Source: Alkalimonas collagenimarina (GTDB lineage: Bacteria > Pseudomonadota > Gammaproteobacteria > Enterobacterales > Alteromonadaceae). From it: a stretch of 64,000 nucleotides of DNA. Shown here one piece after another: positions 10,239-22,600 of the stretch. A program made the position numbers and the translations under genes. Each line of letters opens with the position of its first letter. Within the stretch, counting starts at the first letter, position 1. Location: contig NZ_JAUZVZ010000017.1 of the NCBI RefSeq assembly GCF_030717845.1, positions 17,314-81,313 on the forward strand, given 5' to 3'. A model generated the notes under the pieces. The model did no database searches, was not told the DNA's origin, and saw only the letters and a list, made by a program, of their open reading frames with translations.

Positions 10239-13200
10239 ATGTCACTAGTATTTATGTTCGTTGGGCAGGGCTCTCAACATTACAAAATGGCCGAGACACT
10301 CTTTAACAACAATGCTGCGTTTCGCAACATTATGCAGCGCTTGGACAGGGTTGCCATTGAAGCGGGGGGAAGATCCATACTCGCCAAGCTATACTCGACC
10401 ACAGAACAGGCAACCCCTGTCTTTGATGAGTTGCGTTATACCCACCCAGCTATCTACATGCTGGAATATGCATTGGCAGCAAGCTTGATACAACAAGGCG
10501 TTAAACCTGACTTTGTGCTGGGCTCGAGCTTGGGTGAGGTTGTGGCTGCAACCATCGCCGGATGTATTGAGCCTGAACAAGGGATGCGTTTTGTAATCGA
10601 GCAAGCTGATATTTTTGAGCGCTATGCTGAAGCCGGTGGCATGACGGCCATTTTGGCAGATCCTCAACAATGTAGCGAACTCAAGTTGGCGGAGCGCGGC
10701 CTTGAAATTGCTGCGCTGAACTATGATGCCCATTTTGTGGTTTCGGGGTCACGTGAAGCATTGACTGAACTCGAGGCGCAATTGCCGCAGTACGGACATG
10801 CATTTATGCGTTTGCCCGTCACCCAGGCCTTCCACTCCTCGAAACTTAACCGGGCAAAGTCTGCATTTCTCGAGTTGTGTCAAAAGTATCGATTTTCTGA
10901 ACCTGTCCTGCCTTTGATCTCCAGCACGACCGAGCAGTTGGTGAAGCGAGTGGATGGCGATTATTTTTGGCAGGTTGTCCGTCAAGTTATTCAATTCCCA
11001 CAGGCTGTGGCCACCGCAGAAAAACTCGGTGCCCGCCATTTTTGTGATTTAGGCCCGTCAGGCACGATGGCGAATTTTGCCAAAAGGTGCCTCATGCACC
11101 GTAGCGCGTGTGAGATCACTGCGTTACTTAACCCTTTTGCAGCAACTTTGGATTTATTCAATGAGTTGATAGCAACATATTCGCATTCAGAACAAGGTAA
11201 TAAAAATATGAGCATGACCAATACAGCAATCGACCCAACCGCCAAAGTGTATATGTTTCCAGGCCAAGGTGCGCAACAGGTGGGCATGGGCCGTGAGTTA
11301 TTCGACAAATACCCTCAGTTAATACGTGCTGCAGATGAAATTTTAGGCTATTCAATCAAAGAACTATGTTTGAATGGACCGGTCAGTAAGTTGAGCAACA
11401 CGCAATATACACAAGCGGCATTGTATACGGTCAGCACACTGAGCTATTTAGACAAAGTCGCCAATGAAGCCGAACCTGACGTGGTCATGGGGCACAGTTT
11501 AGGTGAGTTCAATGCGCTCTTTGCAGCGGGTGTATTTAGCTTTGAAGATGGCTTGAGGCTGGTGAAAAAACGGGGTGAGTTGATGGCGCAAATGTCCGAC
11601 GGGGGGATGGTTGCGGTGATGAAATGTGCGCCCGAGGTGATCCAGAAAGTGATGGATGCCGCGCACATCAAAGATATTGACTTTGCGAATTACAACAGCC
11701 CTTCACAACTGGTATTGGCAGGGCCCAAAGACAGTTTGGCGCGTTTAACCTTAGACCTAGAAGACGAAGGTGCCGCGGTTGTACCGCTGAATGTCAGTGC
11801 ACCGTTCCACTCTCGTTATATGGCGCAAGTACGGCGCCACTTTGCGCACTATTTGACACAGTTTTCATTTGCCAACCCAAACAAGGTCATTATTTCAAAT
11901 GTGCATGCTCAGCCATATGATGTGGCGCAACTAAAACAGTGTCTGGCGATGCAGATCTCTTCACCAGTACGCTGGTGCGATAGCATCGAGTACTTATTGC
12001 ATAAAGGGGTGAGCAACTTTCATGAGGTGGGCCACGGTCAAGTCCTGAAAAATTTACTGGCAAAAATCCAAACTGCATGGGTAAGTGCGCACGCCACACA
12101 GGTACAGAGCAAGTCATCAACGCCTGCGCCTGCAAATGTAGCGCGCCCGACTCTCGCCGTGGCACCGCTCACGGCACGACAGCTCGGCTCTGAACACTTT
12201 AAGAAGAAATATGGCTTGCAATATGCCTACGCAACGGGGGCCATGTATAAAGGCATTGCCTCAAAAGCGCTGGTGACCCGTATGGCGAAGGCCGGGTTTT
12301 TGTCCTTCTTTGGCACAGGTGGGTTAAGTGACGAAAACATTGCACAGAATATTGATGACATTCAGCAGGCCCTTGGCAGCGCGACGACGGTTGGGATGAA
12401 TCTGGTGTGTAATTTAGCCAATCCAGATAAAGAGATGCGTACGGTTGAGCTGTTTATGCAAAAGGGGATCACAGTGATTGAAGCCGCTGCGTTTCTCAGT
12501 GTGACACCGGCCTTGGTACGATATCGTTTACAAGGCCTGAGTCGAGATGCACACGGCAATGTGCATGCGGCGAATCGCATTATGGCGAAGATCTCCAGAC
12601 CAGAAGTCGCCGAGCAATTTTTGAAACCCGCTCCCGCGCATGTGGTTAAGAAATTACTGGAGCAGGGGCTGGTGAGCAGTGCGCAAGCCGAGCTGGCGAA
12701 AACCATTGCGATGGCGGACTCACTTTGCGTTGAGGCGGATTCCGGCGGGCACACGGATATGGGGGTGTTGTCGGTGATTCTGCCCACCATTATTCGGTTA
12801 CGCGATCGGGTCGCCCAGGAGTACAGCTACCAAGCGCAGATCGATGTCGGCGCAGCTGGCGGGATTGGTACTCCAGAGTCAGCAGCATCCGCTCTGATGC
12901 TCGGAGCAGACTTTATTTTAACCGGTTCAATTAACCAATGTTCGCCAGAGGCGGGAACCAGCGATGAAGTGAAAGCGCTGCTGCAAGACGCCAATATCCA
13001 CGACACGCGATATGCCCCGGCAGGAGATATGTTTGAAATTGGTGCAAAAGTACAGGTGCTGAGAAAAGGGGTCTTTTTTCCAGCCAGAGCAAACAAATTG
13101 TATGAGTTGTGGCAGCGGCACCAAGCGTGGCACGAGGTGGATGCTGAGACACGAGACTTAATCGAAAAGAAATACTTCAAGCGTTCTTTTAACGCCGTGT

Positions 13201-13568
13201 ATCAAGAAACGTGTGAGTATTACAACAAAGCGAAGCCACAAGAGATAGTGCGCGCCGAAAAAGACAGCAAGCATAAAATGGCCTTGGTATTTCGCTGGTA
13301 TTTCATTCATACCAACCGCATTGCTATCAGCGGCGCTGCCGATAAAGTGGACTATCAAATTCACTGTGGCCCGTCCCTTGGGGCGTTCAATCAATGGGTG
13401 AAAGGTACCCGATTTGAGGCGTGGCAAAACCGGCACGTTGATGAAATCGCCCACTTGTTATTGGAGGGTACCGCAGAGTACATGACACAAAAATATGCGC
13501 AACTGATGACTCGCGCGCAACAGCCTAAACAAGGTGCAGCAATGCCTGAGGTGGCATTACAAGATTAA
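10239..13568 (+). CDS. tmpC: Trans-acting AT-AT-ER protein (MmpC/TmpC-like)
   Basis: A 1109-residue trans-acting supplier of extender units and enoyl reduction to the AT-less synthases. ATG 10239 follows a strong AGGAGGG site. AT1 is about 1-310, with nucleophile S97 in GSSLG and H199 in FHSS, but Q122 sits where malonyl-loading ATs have Arg. AT2 is about 330-620, with S420 in GHSLG, the carboxylate-binding R445 (KKRGEL) and FHS, so it should be the malonyl transferase. The C-terminal part, about 660-1100, is an FMN-dependent PfaD-type enoyl reductase (FFGTGGL, DVGAAGGIGTPE, ADFILTGSINQ). The Arg-to-Gln change suggests AT1 is a proofreading acyl hydrolase like PedC-type proteins; that is inference. 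The gene sits between the two synthases it serves, 75 bases after tmpB, probably in one operon. Confidence 0.9.
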   Translation: MSLVFMFVGQGSQHYKMAETLFNNNAAFRNIMQRLDRVAIEAGGRSILAKLYSTTEQATPVFDELRYTHPAIYMLEYALAASLIQQGVKPDFVLGSSLGEVVAATIAGCIEPEQGMRFVIEQADIFERYAEAGGMTAILADPQQCSELKLAERGLEIAALNYDAHFVVSGSREALTELEAQLPQYGHAFMRLPVTQAFHSSKLNRAKSAFLELCQKYRFSEPVLPLISSTTEQLVKRVDGDYFWQVVRQVIQFPQAVATAEKLGARHFCDLGPSGTMANFAKRCLMHRSACEITALLNPFAATLDLFNELIATYSHSEQGNKNMSMTNTAIDPTAKVYMFPGQGAQQVGMGRELFDKYPQLIRAADEILGYSIKELCLNGPVSKLSNTQYTQAALYTVSTLSYLDKVANEAEPDVVMGHSLGEFNALFAAGVFSFEDGLRLVKKRGELMAQMSDGGMVAVMKCAPEVIQKVMDAAHIKDIDFANYNSPSQLVLAGPKDSLARLTLDLEDEGAAVVPLNVSAPFHSRYMAQVRRHFAHYLTQFSFANPNKVIISNVHAQPYDVAQLKQCLAMQISSPVRWCDSIEYLLHKGVSNFHEVGHGQVLKNLLAKIQTAWVSAHATQVQSKSSTPAPANVARPTLAVAPLTARQLGSEHFKKKYGLQYAYATGAMYKGIASKALVTRMAKAGFLSFFGTGGLSDENIAQNIDDIQQALGSATTVGMNLVCNLANPDKEMRTVELFMQKGITVIEAAAFLSVTPALVRYRLQGLSRDAHGNVHAANRIMAKISRPEVAEQFLKPAPAHVVKKLLEQGLVSSAQAELAKTIAMADSLCVEADSGGHTDMGVLSVILPTIIRLRDRVAQEYSYQAQIDVGAAGGIGTPESAASALMLGADFILTGSINQCSPEAGTSDEVKALLQDANIHDTRYAPAGDMFEIGAKVQVLRKGVFFPARANKLYELWQRHQAWHEVDAETRDLIEKKYFKRSFNAVYQETCEYYNKAKPQEIVRAEKDSKHKMALVFRWYFIHTNRIAISGAADKVDYQIHCGPSLGAFNQWVKGTRFEAWQNRHVDEIAHLLLEGTAEYMTQKYAQLMTRAQQPKQGAAMPEVALQD

Positions 13569-13640
13569 AAATCGGTTGCGTCAATTACGGCACACAACCC
13601 TGTAGTTTAAAGATGAGACGAGTGTTCAAGGATAATAAGA

Positions 13641-16600
13641 ATGTCGACAATTTCACATAAAGATATCGCAATTATTGGTATGGCGTGCCGCTTTCCCAAG
13701 GCTGAAAATTATCATCAGTATTGGGAAAACCTTTTGGCTCAGAAAAGCTGTATTTCTGATATTCCACATACCAGATGGGATTGGAGGCATTATGATGGTG
13801 ATCCACTCGTTGAAGTCAATAAGAGCAATTCTCGATGGGGTGGGTTCATCGACAAAGTGAACTGCTTTGATTACCGTTTTTTTGGTATTTCCCCTTCCAC
13901 GGCACAAGCGATGGATCCGCAACAGCGGATCATGCTGGAACTCTCATGGGCATGTATGGAAGATGCCGGAGTGGTACCGCAATCGCTGGCTGGTCAAAAC
14001 GTGGGGGTGTATATTGGGGCGTTTAACTTTGATTATAAGGAGCTGTTAGAAAAACATGATCGACCCATTGAGGCCTATCAGTCGACGGGCACCGCGAATG
14101 CTATTATCGCCAATCGGATCTCGCATTTTTATGATTTTAATGGTCCCAGCGTGACCGTGGATACGGCGTGTTCGGCATCAATGAACGCGGTACACAGTGC
14201 CATGCAATCCCTGCAATTAGGAGAGACAGATTTGGCGCTGGCTGGCGGTATCAACTTGATCCTGACGCCCACACGACACATATCATTTTCAAAAACTGGG
14301 ATGCTGTCTCCGAGCGGCCAGAGCAAATCATTTGATGCGGGCGCTGATGGTTATGTGCGCAGCGAAGGGGCGGGACTCATTTTGTTAAAGCCCTTAGCGG
14401 CTGCCCTGGCCGACAACGATCAGATCCACGGAGTGATAAAAGGGGGGGCCGTTAATCACTGTGGTAAGACCCATACACTGACCTACCCTAGCTATCAAGC
14501 CCAAGCCCAGGTTATCTCCCGTGCGATGCACAATGCCCAGGTGACCCCAGATACGATGACCTACATCGAAGCCCATGGCACCGGGACACCCAAAGGCGAC
14601 CCGATAGAGATCCAGGGACTCCAGCACGCATTCCAACACAGCACCGATACTCAGTACTGTGCCATTGGCTCGGCCAAGTCCAATATCGGTCACCTTGAAG
14701 CGGCTGCGGGCATCGCTGGGATCATCAAAGTGTTACTCTCCATGCGCGCCGGTGTACTACCAGGGTTGGCGAATTTTAAATCGCTCAATCCGCGCATCAC
14801 CTTGGATGACTCGCCGTTTTATGTGCTGCAAAACACCCAGCCATGGCAACAGCGCACCGATAGCCAAGGTTACTTGCTGCCGCGACGTGCAGGCGTCAGT
14901 GCATTTGGTTTTGGTGGCACCAATGGACATATTGTGCTTGAAGAAGCCCCCGCAAGGGCGCAGCCATCACCGCAAGAAGCGGCTCAATCACCACATATAT
15001 TTGTGTTTTCAGCCAAAGCTGAGGCCAGCTTGCAGGCGCAACTGACCAATATGCACGCTTGGTTGTCACGTCAAACTACGTTGGCGTTAGCGCAGCTCAG
15101 TGCCAACTTGTATAGGCATCGCACGCACTTTAGTAAACGTGTTGTGGTGATAGCGAGCTCACAAGCAGCCTTGTTGGAAAATTTACAAGATGCCATCGCG
15201 GCGGTTGCTGAGCAGGCATATGGTAAGCCTTTTCATCGCGAGCGCCAGAGAGAGGCGCCTGTGTATGACCAGGCGGCGCAATGGCTACAGGGGATGGACA
15301 TTGACCATCACCAGGTTATCCCTGAACTGACGCAGCATATCAGCTTGCCCAGTTATGCCTTCGAACCATCACCGTGCTGGTTTGAGTTGCTACCTGAAGC
15401 TGACAACCAAGCACTGTATGCGCCAACAGAGGCGACACCAGAATTGGCTGTGCACCGCGTAGTGCAGGGGGAGAATATGGCTGCGGGCGTCGGAAAATGT
15501 GCGCTTGTACCGCGTTGGGTACCACTTGAACCACAGCTTCAAAATGACGTAGCGAGCAGCCAAACCGGCACGGTGTGTCACGAGGGGGTTGTTTGTGTGG
15601 TGGGGGCGAATGTATCGCAACAAACGACACTGTCAGCACTGCATGACAGGGTCTATTTTTTTGACGCGCAGCAATCGCCGGATAAGGCATTGGCTGAGAT
15701 AGCCTCACAGCACATCAGCCATGTCATTTGGATCCCACCGATGGCTGGTGATGACGTCCCTGGCGGCGCTCAGAACCGCGCAGTGCAGGTCTGTTTTCAA
15801 TGGCTACAGTTTGTCTTACACGGGCTGTCGGTTGCACCATCCTGTGTGACATTGCTGATGCAACAAGATAAAGACCTGCCAGAAGATATTGCTTTTGAGC
15901 ACGCACCTCTGGTGGGCATGCTTGGCAGTATTAGCAAGGAGTATCCGGCGCTGAATGTACGCTTGTTTGATGTGGGGAATGACACTGAGTGGCCGCTACA
16001 GATCATTGGTGACATACAGCGACGTGTTGACGGGGTCCATCTGTATCGTAATGGACAGTGGCTCGTGCGTCAGTTTGTGCCGATCAAATGGGCGAATACC
16101 TTATCAACAACCGCGCAGGAGTCTGTGTTATGTCGCCCTGGTGGCGTGTATGTACTCGTGGGAGGGGCAGGGGGAATTGGTCGCGCTGTCACAGCATATA
16201 TGCTCAAACAGCAAAATGTGCATATTGTCTGGCTGGGCCGCAGAGCTTTGGATCCGCAAATTCAATCATCTATCGAGCAATTGCGCAAAGAGGGGGGGAC
16301 ATTGCAGTATGTGCAAGCCGATGTCACAGAGTATGGTGCTTTGCAAACGGCCTACCACACGATTCTCAAGCAGTTTGGTCGGGTCAATGGCGTGATCAAT
16401 GCCGCGATGGTTTTTAAGGCCTGCGCCTTTAAAAATATGAGCTTTGATGATTTTTCCGCCGTCTATGATGCCAAAGTACAGAGCAGTGTGAACCTTGCCC
16501 GGCTATTAAAATATGAATCGCTGGATTATTTGGTGAACTTCTCATCGATCAATAGCTTTATCACCGCTGCAGAGCAAAGCCACTATGCGGCAGGGAGCAT

Positions 16601-19600
16601 GTTTCAAGACACCTTATCAAATGCGTTACAACGGGTAGTACCGTTTCAGGTGAAAACCATCAATTGGGGATACTGGACGGCTGAGGGGGCACTGGCTGAC
16701 TCTGACATGTTCCAATATTGGCGTGCCAAATCCGGGGTGGGGGATTTAACCATCACCGATGCGATGGCAGTCCTTGAAACCGTAATGCGCTCAGAGCTTC
16801 ATCAAGTGGCGTATATTAACGCCTTGACGGCATCGGCTAACCTGCCAAATACCGACCTAAAACAGCGCTGTTACGTTGATGCCGTGGCGCGTCGTGATGC
16901 ACTGGAACTCAGTGATTTGAATCGCTTTTTGTTGCCGGCTGGGCCTGAACTGGGCGGTGGCTTGACGTTTCGTGCGGCAGATGAATTGACCATCCAATAT
17001 ATGTGGTACCAACTTTACCGCTGCGGCCTGTTTGACGGTTCGGATTTGACTCTGCAAGCACTCCAGCAGCGTTTGCAGCAATTGCGCGCAGAGCAAACCG
17101 TTTCTTATCTCCAGCTTTGGTTACACAAGGCCATCAATTTACTGTGTGAACGCGGCATGCTTGCTTATCAGACCTCTGAGCAAGGTGCACAGTGCGGATT
17201 GTCTATCACCGAACAAGGTCGACAACTTGCGACGGATGAGCGGATCTTAACGCAGTGGGCTGAGGCGTGTGCAAACTGGACCGCGGATCCTGCTACGGCG
17301 GCACAAGCCCGGTTACTCGACGCGACTTTATCGGCACTACCAGCCGTTCTCAGCGCAGAAAAACGGGCGACTGAGGTCATGTTTCCTGAGTCCTCCATGC
17401 GCCTGTTGGAAGGCATTTATAAACATAATCCGGTATCGGATTACTTTAACCGTTTGGTGGCGGATGTGGTTTCGCATATTATCCGGCACGGCTTTATGCA
17501 CGGGAAAAAAACGCGCATATTAGAGATAGGCGCAGGCACTGGGGGCACCAGTGCGCTGATCTTCGAGACCTTGCAAGGCGTGCAACATCAGGTAGAAGAA
17601 TACTGCTATACCGATATTTCACGCGCTTTTTTAATGCATGCACACACGCACTATCAAGCGCACAACCCGTTTTTGAAAACGGCGATTTTTAACGTTGAGC
17701 AGCCAGTCGACGAGCAAGCAGTGGAGCGCGGCAGTTATGATATGGTGATCGCAACGAATGTGTTGCATGCGACGCGAAATATTCGCAACACGTTGCGAAA
17801 TGCCAAGGCGCTGCTGAAAGCTGGCGGCGTTTTGATCTTAAATGAATTATCCGAAGATTCCATCTTTTGTCATATGACCTTTGGCCTGCTCGAAGGATGG
17901 TGGTTACACGAGGATTCCGCGATCAGGATCCCCGAATGTCCGGGGCTGACATCACTTGGCTGGAAACAAGCGCTAGAGCAAGAGGGGTACCATGATGTGG
18001 CTTTTCCACAGCTGAGCGCACATCCGCTGGGTCAACAAATTATTGTTGCCAAAAGCAATGGCGTACAGTTTGCGCAAACACAGCCATCCGCAGACACTCA
18101 ACCGCCACCTGCTGCGGCCAACATTGACACGGATGGCGCAAGTATAAAGGATGAGACTGAGACCAATGTGCAGCCTGTGGCCACGCAGGCGCACAGCGTA
18201 TCAGAGCTGAAAAACACCATCAAGCAGGTCATCGCGGATGCCTTAAAATACAGTGTGAATGACATTCAAGTCGATGAGTCATTTGCGGATTATGGGGTAG
18301 ATTCTATTACGGGCGTGAATGTCGTTCAGGCTTTGAATGAGGCACTGTCACTGACTTTACACAGCACATGTTTATTTGATTATACCAATATCACACGGCT
18401 GGTTGACCACATTGCCTCGCAGTTGCCCGAAAAGCACATTGCTCAGAATGAGAGCACAGATGATGAGGGGGCGGCTCAAAACCAGCCTGAGCTACAGAGT
18501 CGTGCACCAGCAAGCATGCCTGCGGCATCATCCGATGACGATATCGCCATTGTTGGCATGAGCGGTCGCTTTGGTAAAGCGGACAATGTATCCGCGCTAT
18601 GGGCTGCACTGGAAAGGGGCGAAGATTTGGTTGAGCCGGTGCGGCGTTGGAATTTGGCGCAATATTATCCGGATACTGACCCGAGTGAGTATTGTGATAC
18701 GGGAGCATTGCTGACGCGTATTGATCAATTTGATCCTGGCTTTTTTAACCTGTCTCCCAAAGAAGCCACTTATATGGACCCGCAGCAGCGGCTGTTTATG
18801 GAGACCTGCTGGCACGCTTTGGAAGATGCCGGGCTCAGCGAGCAAAGCCTAGATGGTGAAGCGGTCAGCATCTATGTGGGGTGCGAGCAGGGAGATTACG
18901 ACCACTTGTTTGACGATGCGCCGTTAGCGCAGGCTTTTTGGGGCAATGCGCCGTCCATTATACCTGCCAGAATATCTTATCACTTGAATCTAAAAGGGCC
19001 GGCCATCGCGATTGATACCGCGTGTTCAAGCTCATTGGTCGCTATCCATCACGCCTGTGAGAGCTTGCGACATGTCGACGTCGATATTGCCATTGCCGGT
19101 GGGGTATTTGTGCAATCCACCCCAGATTTTTATCTTAAGTCTAATCGCGCCAATATGCTGTCTAAGTCTGGCAAGTGTTATACCTTTGATGAGCGTGCCG
19201 ATGGATTTGTACCCGGCGAAGGGGTCGGGGTGGTTGTGCTCAAAAGATTGCGTGATGCCATTGCCAACAAAGATAGAATTTATGGCGTGATCAAAGCCAG
19301 CGGTATAAACCAAGATGGTACCAGCAATGGGATCACCGCGCCAAGCTCGATGTCTCAAGAGTCTCTGATCAGAGATACCTATGACAATTTCAATATTAAT
19401 CCAGAAAACATCCAATTGGTTGAGGCCCATGGCACAGGCACTCGCTTAGGCGATCCCATTGAATATGAAGCCTTAAGCCGCGCATATCGCCACTATTCCA
19501 AGCACACCGCCTGGAGTGCATTAGGATCGATAAAAACCAATTTAGGACATGCCGCGACGGCTGCGGGCATGGCCGGCCTGTGTAAAATATTGCTGTCGCT

Positions 19601-22600
19601 ACAACATAAAAAAATACCCGCATCGCTGCATTACAACACGGGGAATCCCGCGATCCAATTTGATGGTTCCCCTTTTTATGTCAACACCGAGCTGTCGGAC
19701 TGGCAGTCGCATGGGCAGCGCCCCAGAGCTGCGGCGATCAGCTCGTTCGGGTTTAGCGGCACTAATGCCCATTTAGTGATTGAAGAAGCGCCCGAATTGC
19801 CGCCCACAGAAGCGACACAAACCCATTACTTACTCTGCTTGTCGGCAAAGACGGCGCAGCAGCTCAGTCGCCGCGTTGAAGATCTCCTGGTACATGTACA
19901 AAGAGGGCTTGTCAGCAGTTGTGCGGATCTGAGTTACTCTCTATTGCTGAGACGGTCTCACTTTGAGTACCGCTTTGCGTGTGTGGTTGAAAGTCTGGCG
20001 CAGGCTGAGCAGACCCTAAAGCAGTGGATAGCCCGTGAGCCGGGCGCGCAGGTTTACGACAATATTCAGTCAGTGACTGCCAGCGCGGCGCGACCAGGCT
20101 ACGCACAGTTTGCAATGGACTCACTGAACAAAGCGATCACTGCGCAAAATCATGAGCTTTATCAGCAAGCCCTTGCTATGCTTGGGCAGCTCTACAGCGA
20201 GGGCGAGGCATGTGATTTTTCAGTGCTATTTCAGCACAGTGCAGCCCGGGTAATCACACTGCCTGACTACCCTTTTGAACGCAAGACTATTTGGATAGAT
20301 AACCCAGGTGAAACCAAAAGCAGCGCGGCTGTGCAGCAGCGGGCCAACACTCTTCACCCATTAGTGCATCACAACGCGTCTACCTTTTTGCAGCAGCGTT
20401 TTGTCAGTCACTTTGACGGCCAGGATTACTTTTCACAACAACATGTGATCCATGGCAAAAAGATATTACCCGGTGTCAGTATGGTTGAAATGGTGCGTGC
20501 GGCGCTGTCAATGTCAACGCACGGTACGAAGCCCGTTGAGCAACAAACACTGGTGATGAACAACATTGGATGGTTGACACCTTTTATCCTCGATGAGCCC
20601 GCAAAAACAGTGCACATTGACCTGTCTCGTGATGAAACCTGCACGCGATTTGAAGTCAACAGTGTTACGAGCTCAGCGCAAGCCGAGCCACTGACGCATT
20701 GTAGCGGAGAAGTGCAATTGGAAACATCTTCTGCGCCATCGAGTCGTGCTGAGCCTGAACGCCCTGAAAGCGGGTCGCTGGTGTTATCTGCTGAGTCTGT
20801 CTATGCGTATTTTGAACAGTGCCAGATTGCGTATGGTGTGCAGTTTAGGCGGGTTTCACAATTGACCCTCTCAGGCACGCACGGGGTGGCGGATATTGTG
20901 GCGCACCCGGAACAAAGCGTGACACAAAAAGAGATGATGATTGAACCGGGTATGTTTGATGGGGTGTTGCAATCCGCTGCTGTCCTGATTGCCCGCAGTT
21001 GTCATATTCACGAGGCACTGGTGCCAATTGCGCTAGAGCAATTGTGGATCTATGGTGCATTCAATGGCACTGTGCGCGCACATATCAACCTGCATTCCGA
21101 TCTCAGTGCGCACGCCGGTGTGCACAAAGTGAATATTGAAGTGTTTAGCGAAGATGGAAAATTGATTGCGAGCATGACCGGGTTGAGTTTTCGAGCCATG
21201 GTACCGACCTCTCCCTCACCGGACAAGGTGCCTGTGTCAGCGGCGCAGGACGGGCAAACGTTACAGTTTAGCCGCGCGATACAACCGACAGCGCGTACGG
21301 TGAGTTTCGCACCGAGTGACCGTGTTACACTGGATAAAGCGCAGTTGATTGTGGTCTTGGATGAGGGCCAAGTGCAAATCCAGGTCGGCGCCGATTCTGC
21401 GTCGTGTCAGGCACAATTGCAGCAAGTGTGCGGGCAATTTAATGGCGCTATTCATCAGGACTTTGACAAGACTTTGGCGCAGTATTCGACCTGCTTGCTG
21501 GCTATTTTGCAGTTGCTTATACAGCAAAAACATCTGACTGAGATCCGCTTGCAAGTGGTCGCCGTCGCACCGATGGCTGAAGATGATGCAAACATCCTGA
21601 CATCGGTTACGTCGAGCTTATCCGCGTTGTTAAAAACCATCGCACTGGAAGATCCGAGATTTCATTGCCAGTTTATCGACCTCGCAGCGCGACAAGGGAC
21701 TGCGCCACCCAGCCAGGCACACATTAGTGGACTGTGTCATGTCGCTGCTAAGCATCAGGGTGAAGCGTATTTGCTATATAAAAACAACACGTTATACCGA
21801 GAGACTTGGACAGAAATGGATCCAGTTGCAACGCCTTTGAGTCCGTGGCGTGATGATGCGGTATACCTGATCACCGGCGGTTTGGGCGGGATTGGCTATG
21901 CAATTGCACAAGATATTGTGCAGCATGCGCGCACCGCACGTATTTTCTTACTGGGGTCGCGTCAAGCGGACAGGCAGACTGAGCAGCAGATAGCTCAACT
22001 CAACGGGCTTGGTGGTCACGCGTCTTATCACAGTGTCGATGTGACGCAAGTGGGTGCACTCAATACCTTTATTGCTGCCCACAAAAATGCGCTGAAACGT
22101 ATCACCATATTGCACTGTGCCGGGGTGACGCGTGACAGCCTGGTGGCCTATATGGCACCTGCGCATTTGCACCAGACATACCAGCCAAAAACTGCTGGCG
22201 TGGTGAACCTGGATATCGCCACCGAGCATTTAGATGTTGAACACCTGGTGCTGTTTTCTTCTGTGAGCGCCGTACTGGGGAACGTGGGTCAGGGGAATTA
22301 TGCCACTGCCAATAAGTTTATGGACTGGTATGCGACTTATCGCAATCAGTTATCTCAGCGCGGTGAACGCAGAGGTCGTACTGTGTCCATCAACTGGCCT
22401 ATTTGGGGCACTGAGGGGATGGCAATTGATGCGCCGACCCTTGCGCGCATGCACCAGGATTGGGGGATGAGCACGATGGCGCCGCAAGAAGGCCTGCAAA
22501 CGCTCTACCAAGTCTTACAGGGTCGACACGACAATGTGTTTGTCATGCATGGTGTCAGCGCGCGGATCCGGGCGCTGTTCAACGCGCCATCTGAGCCCCA

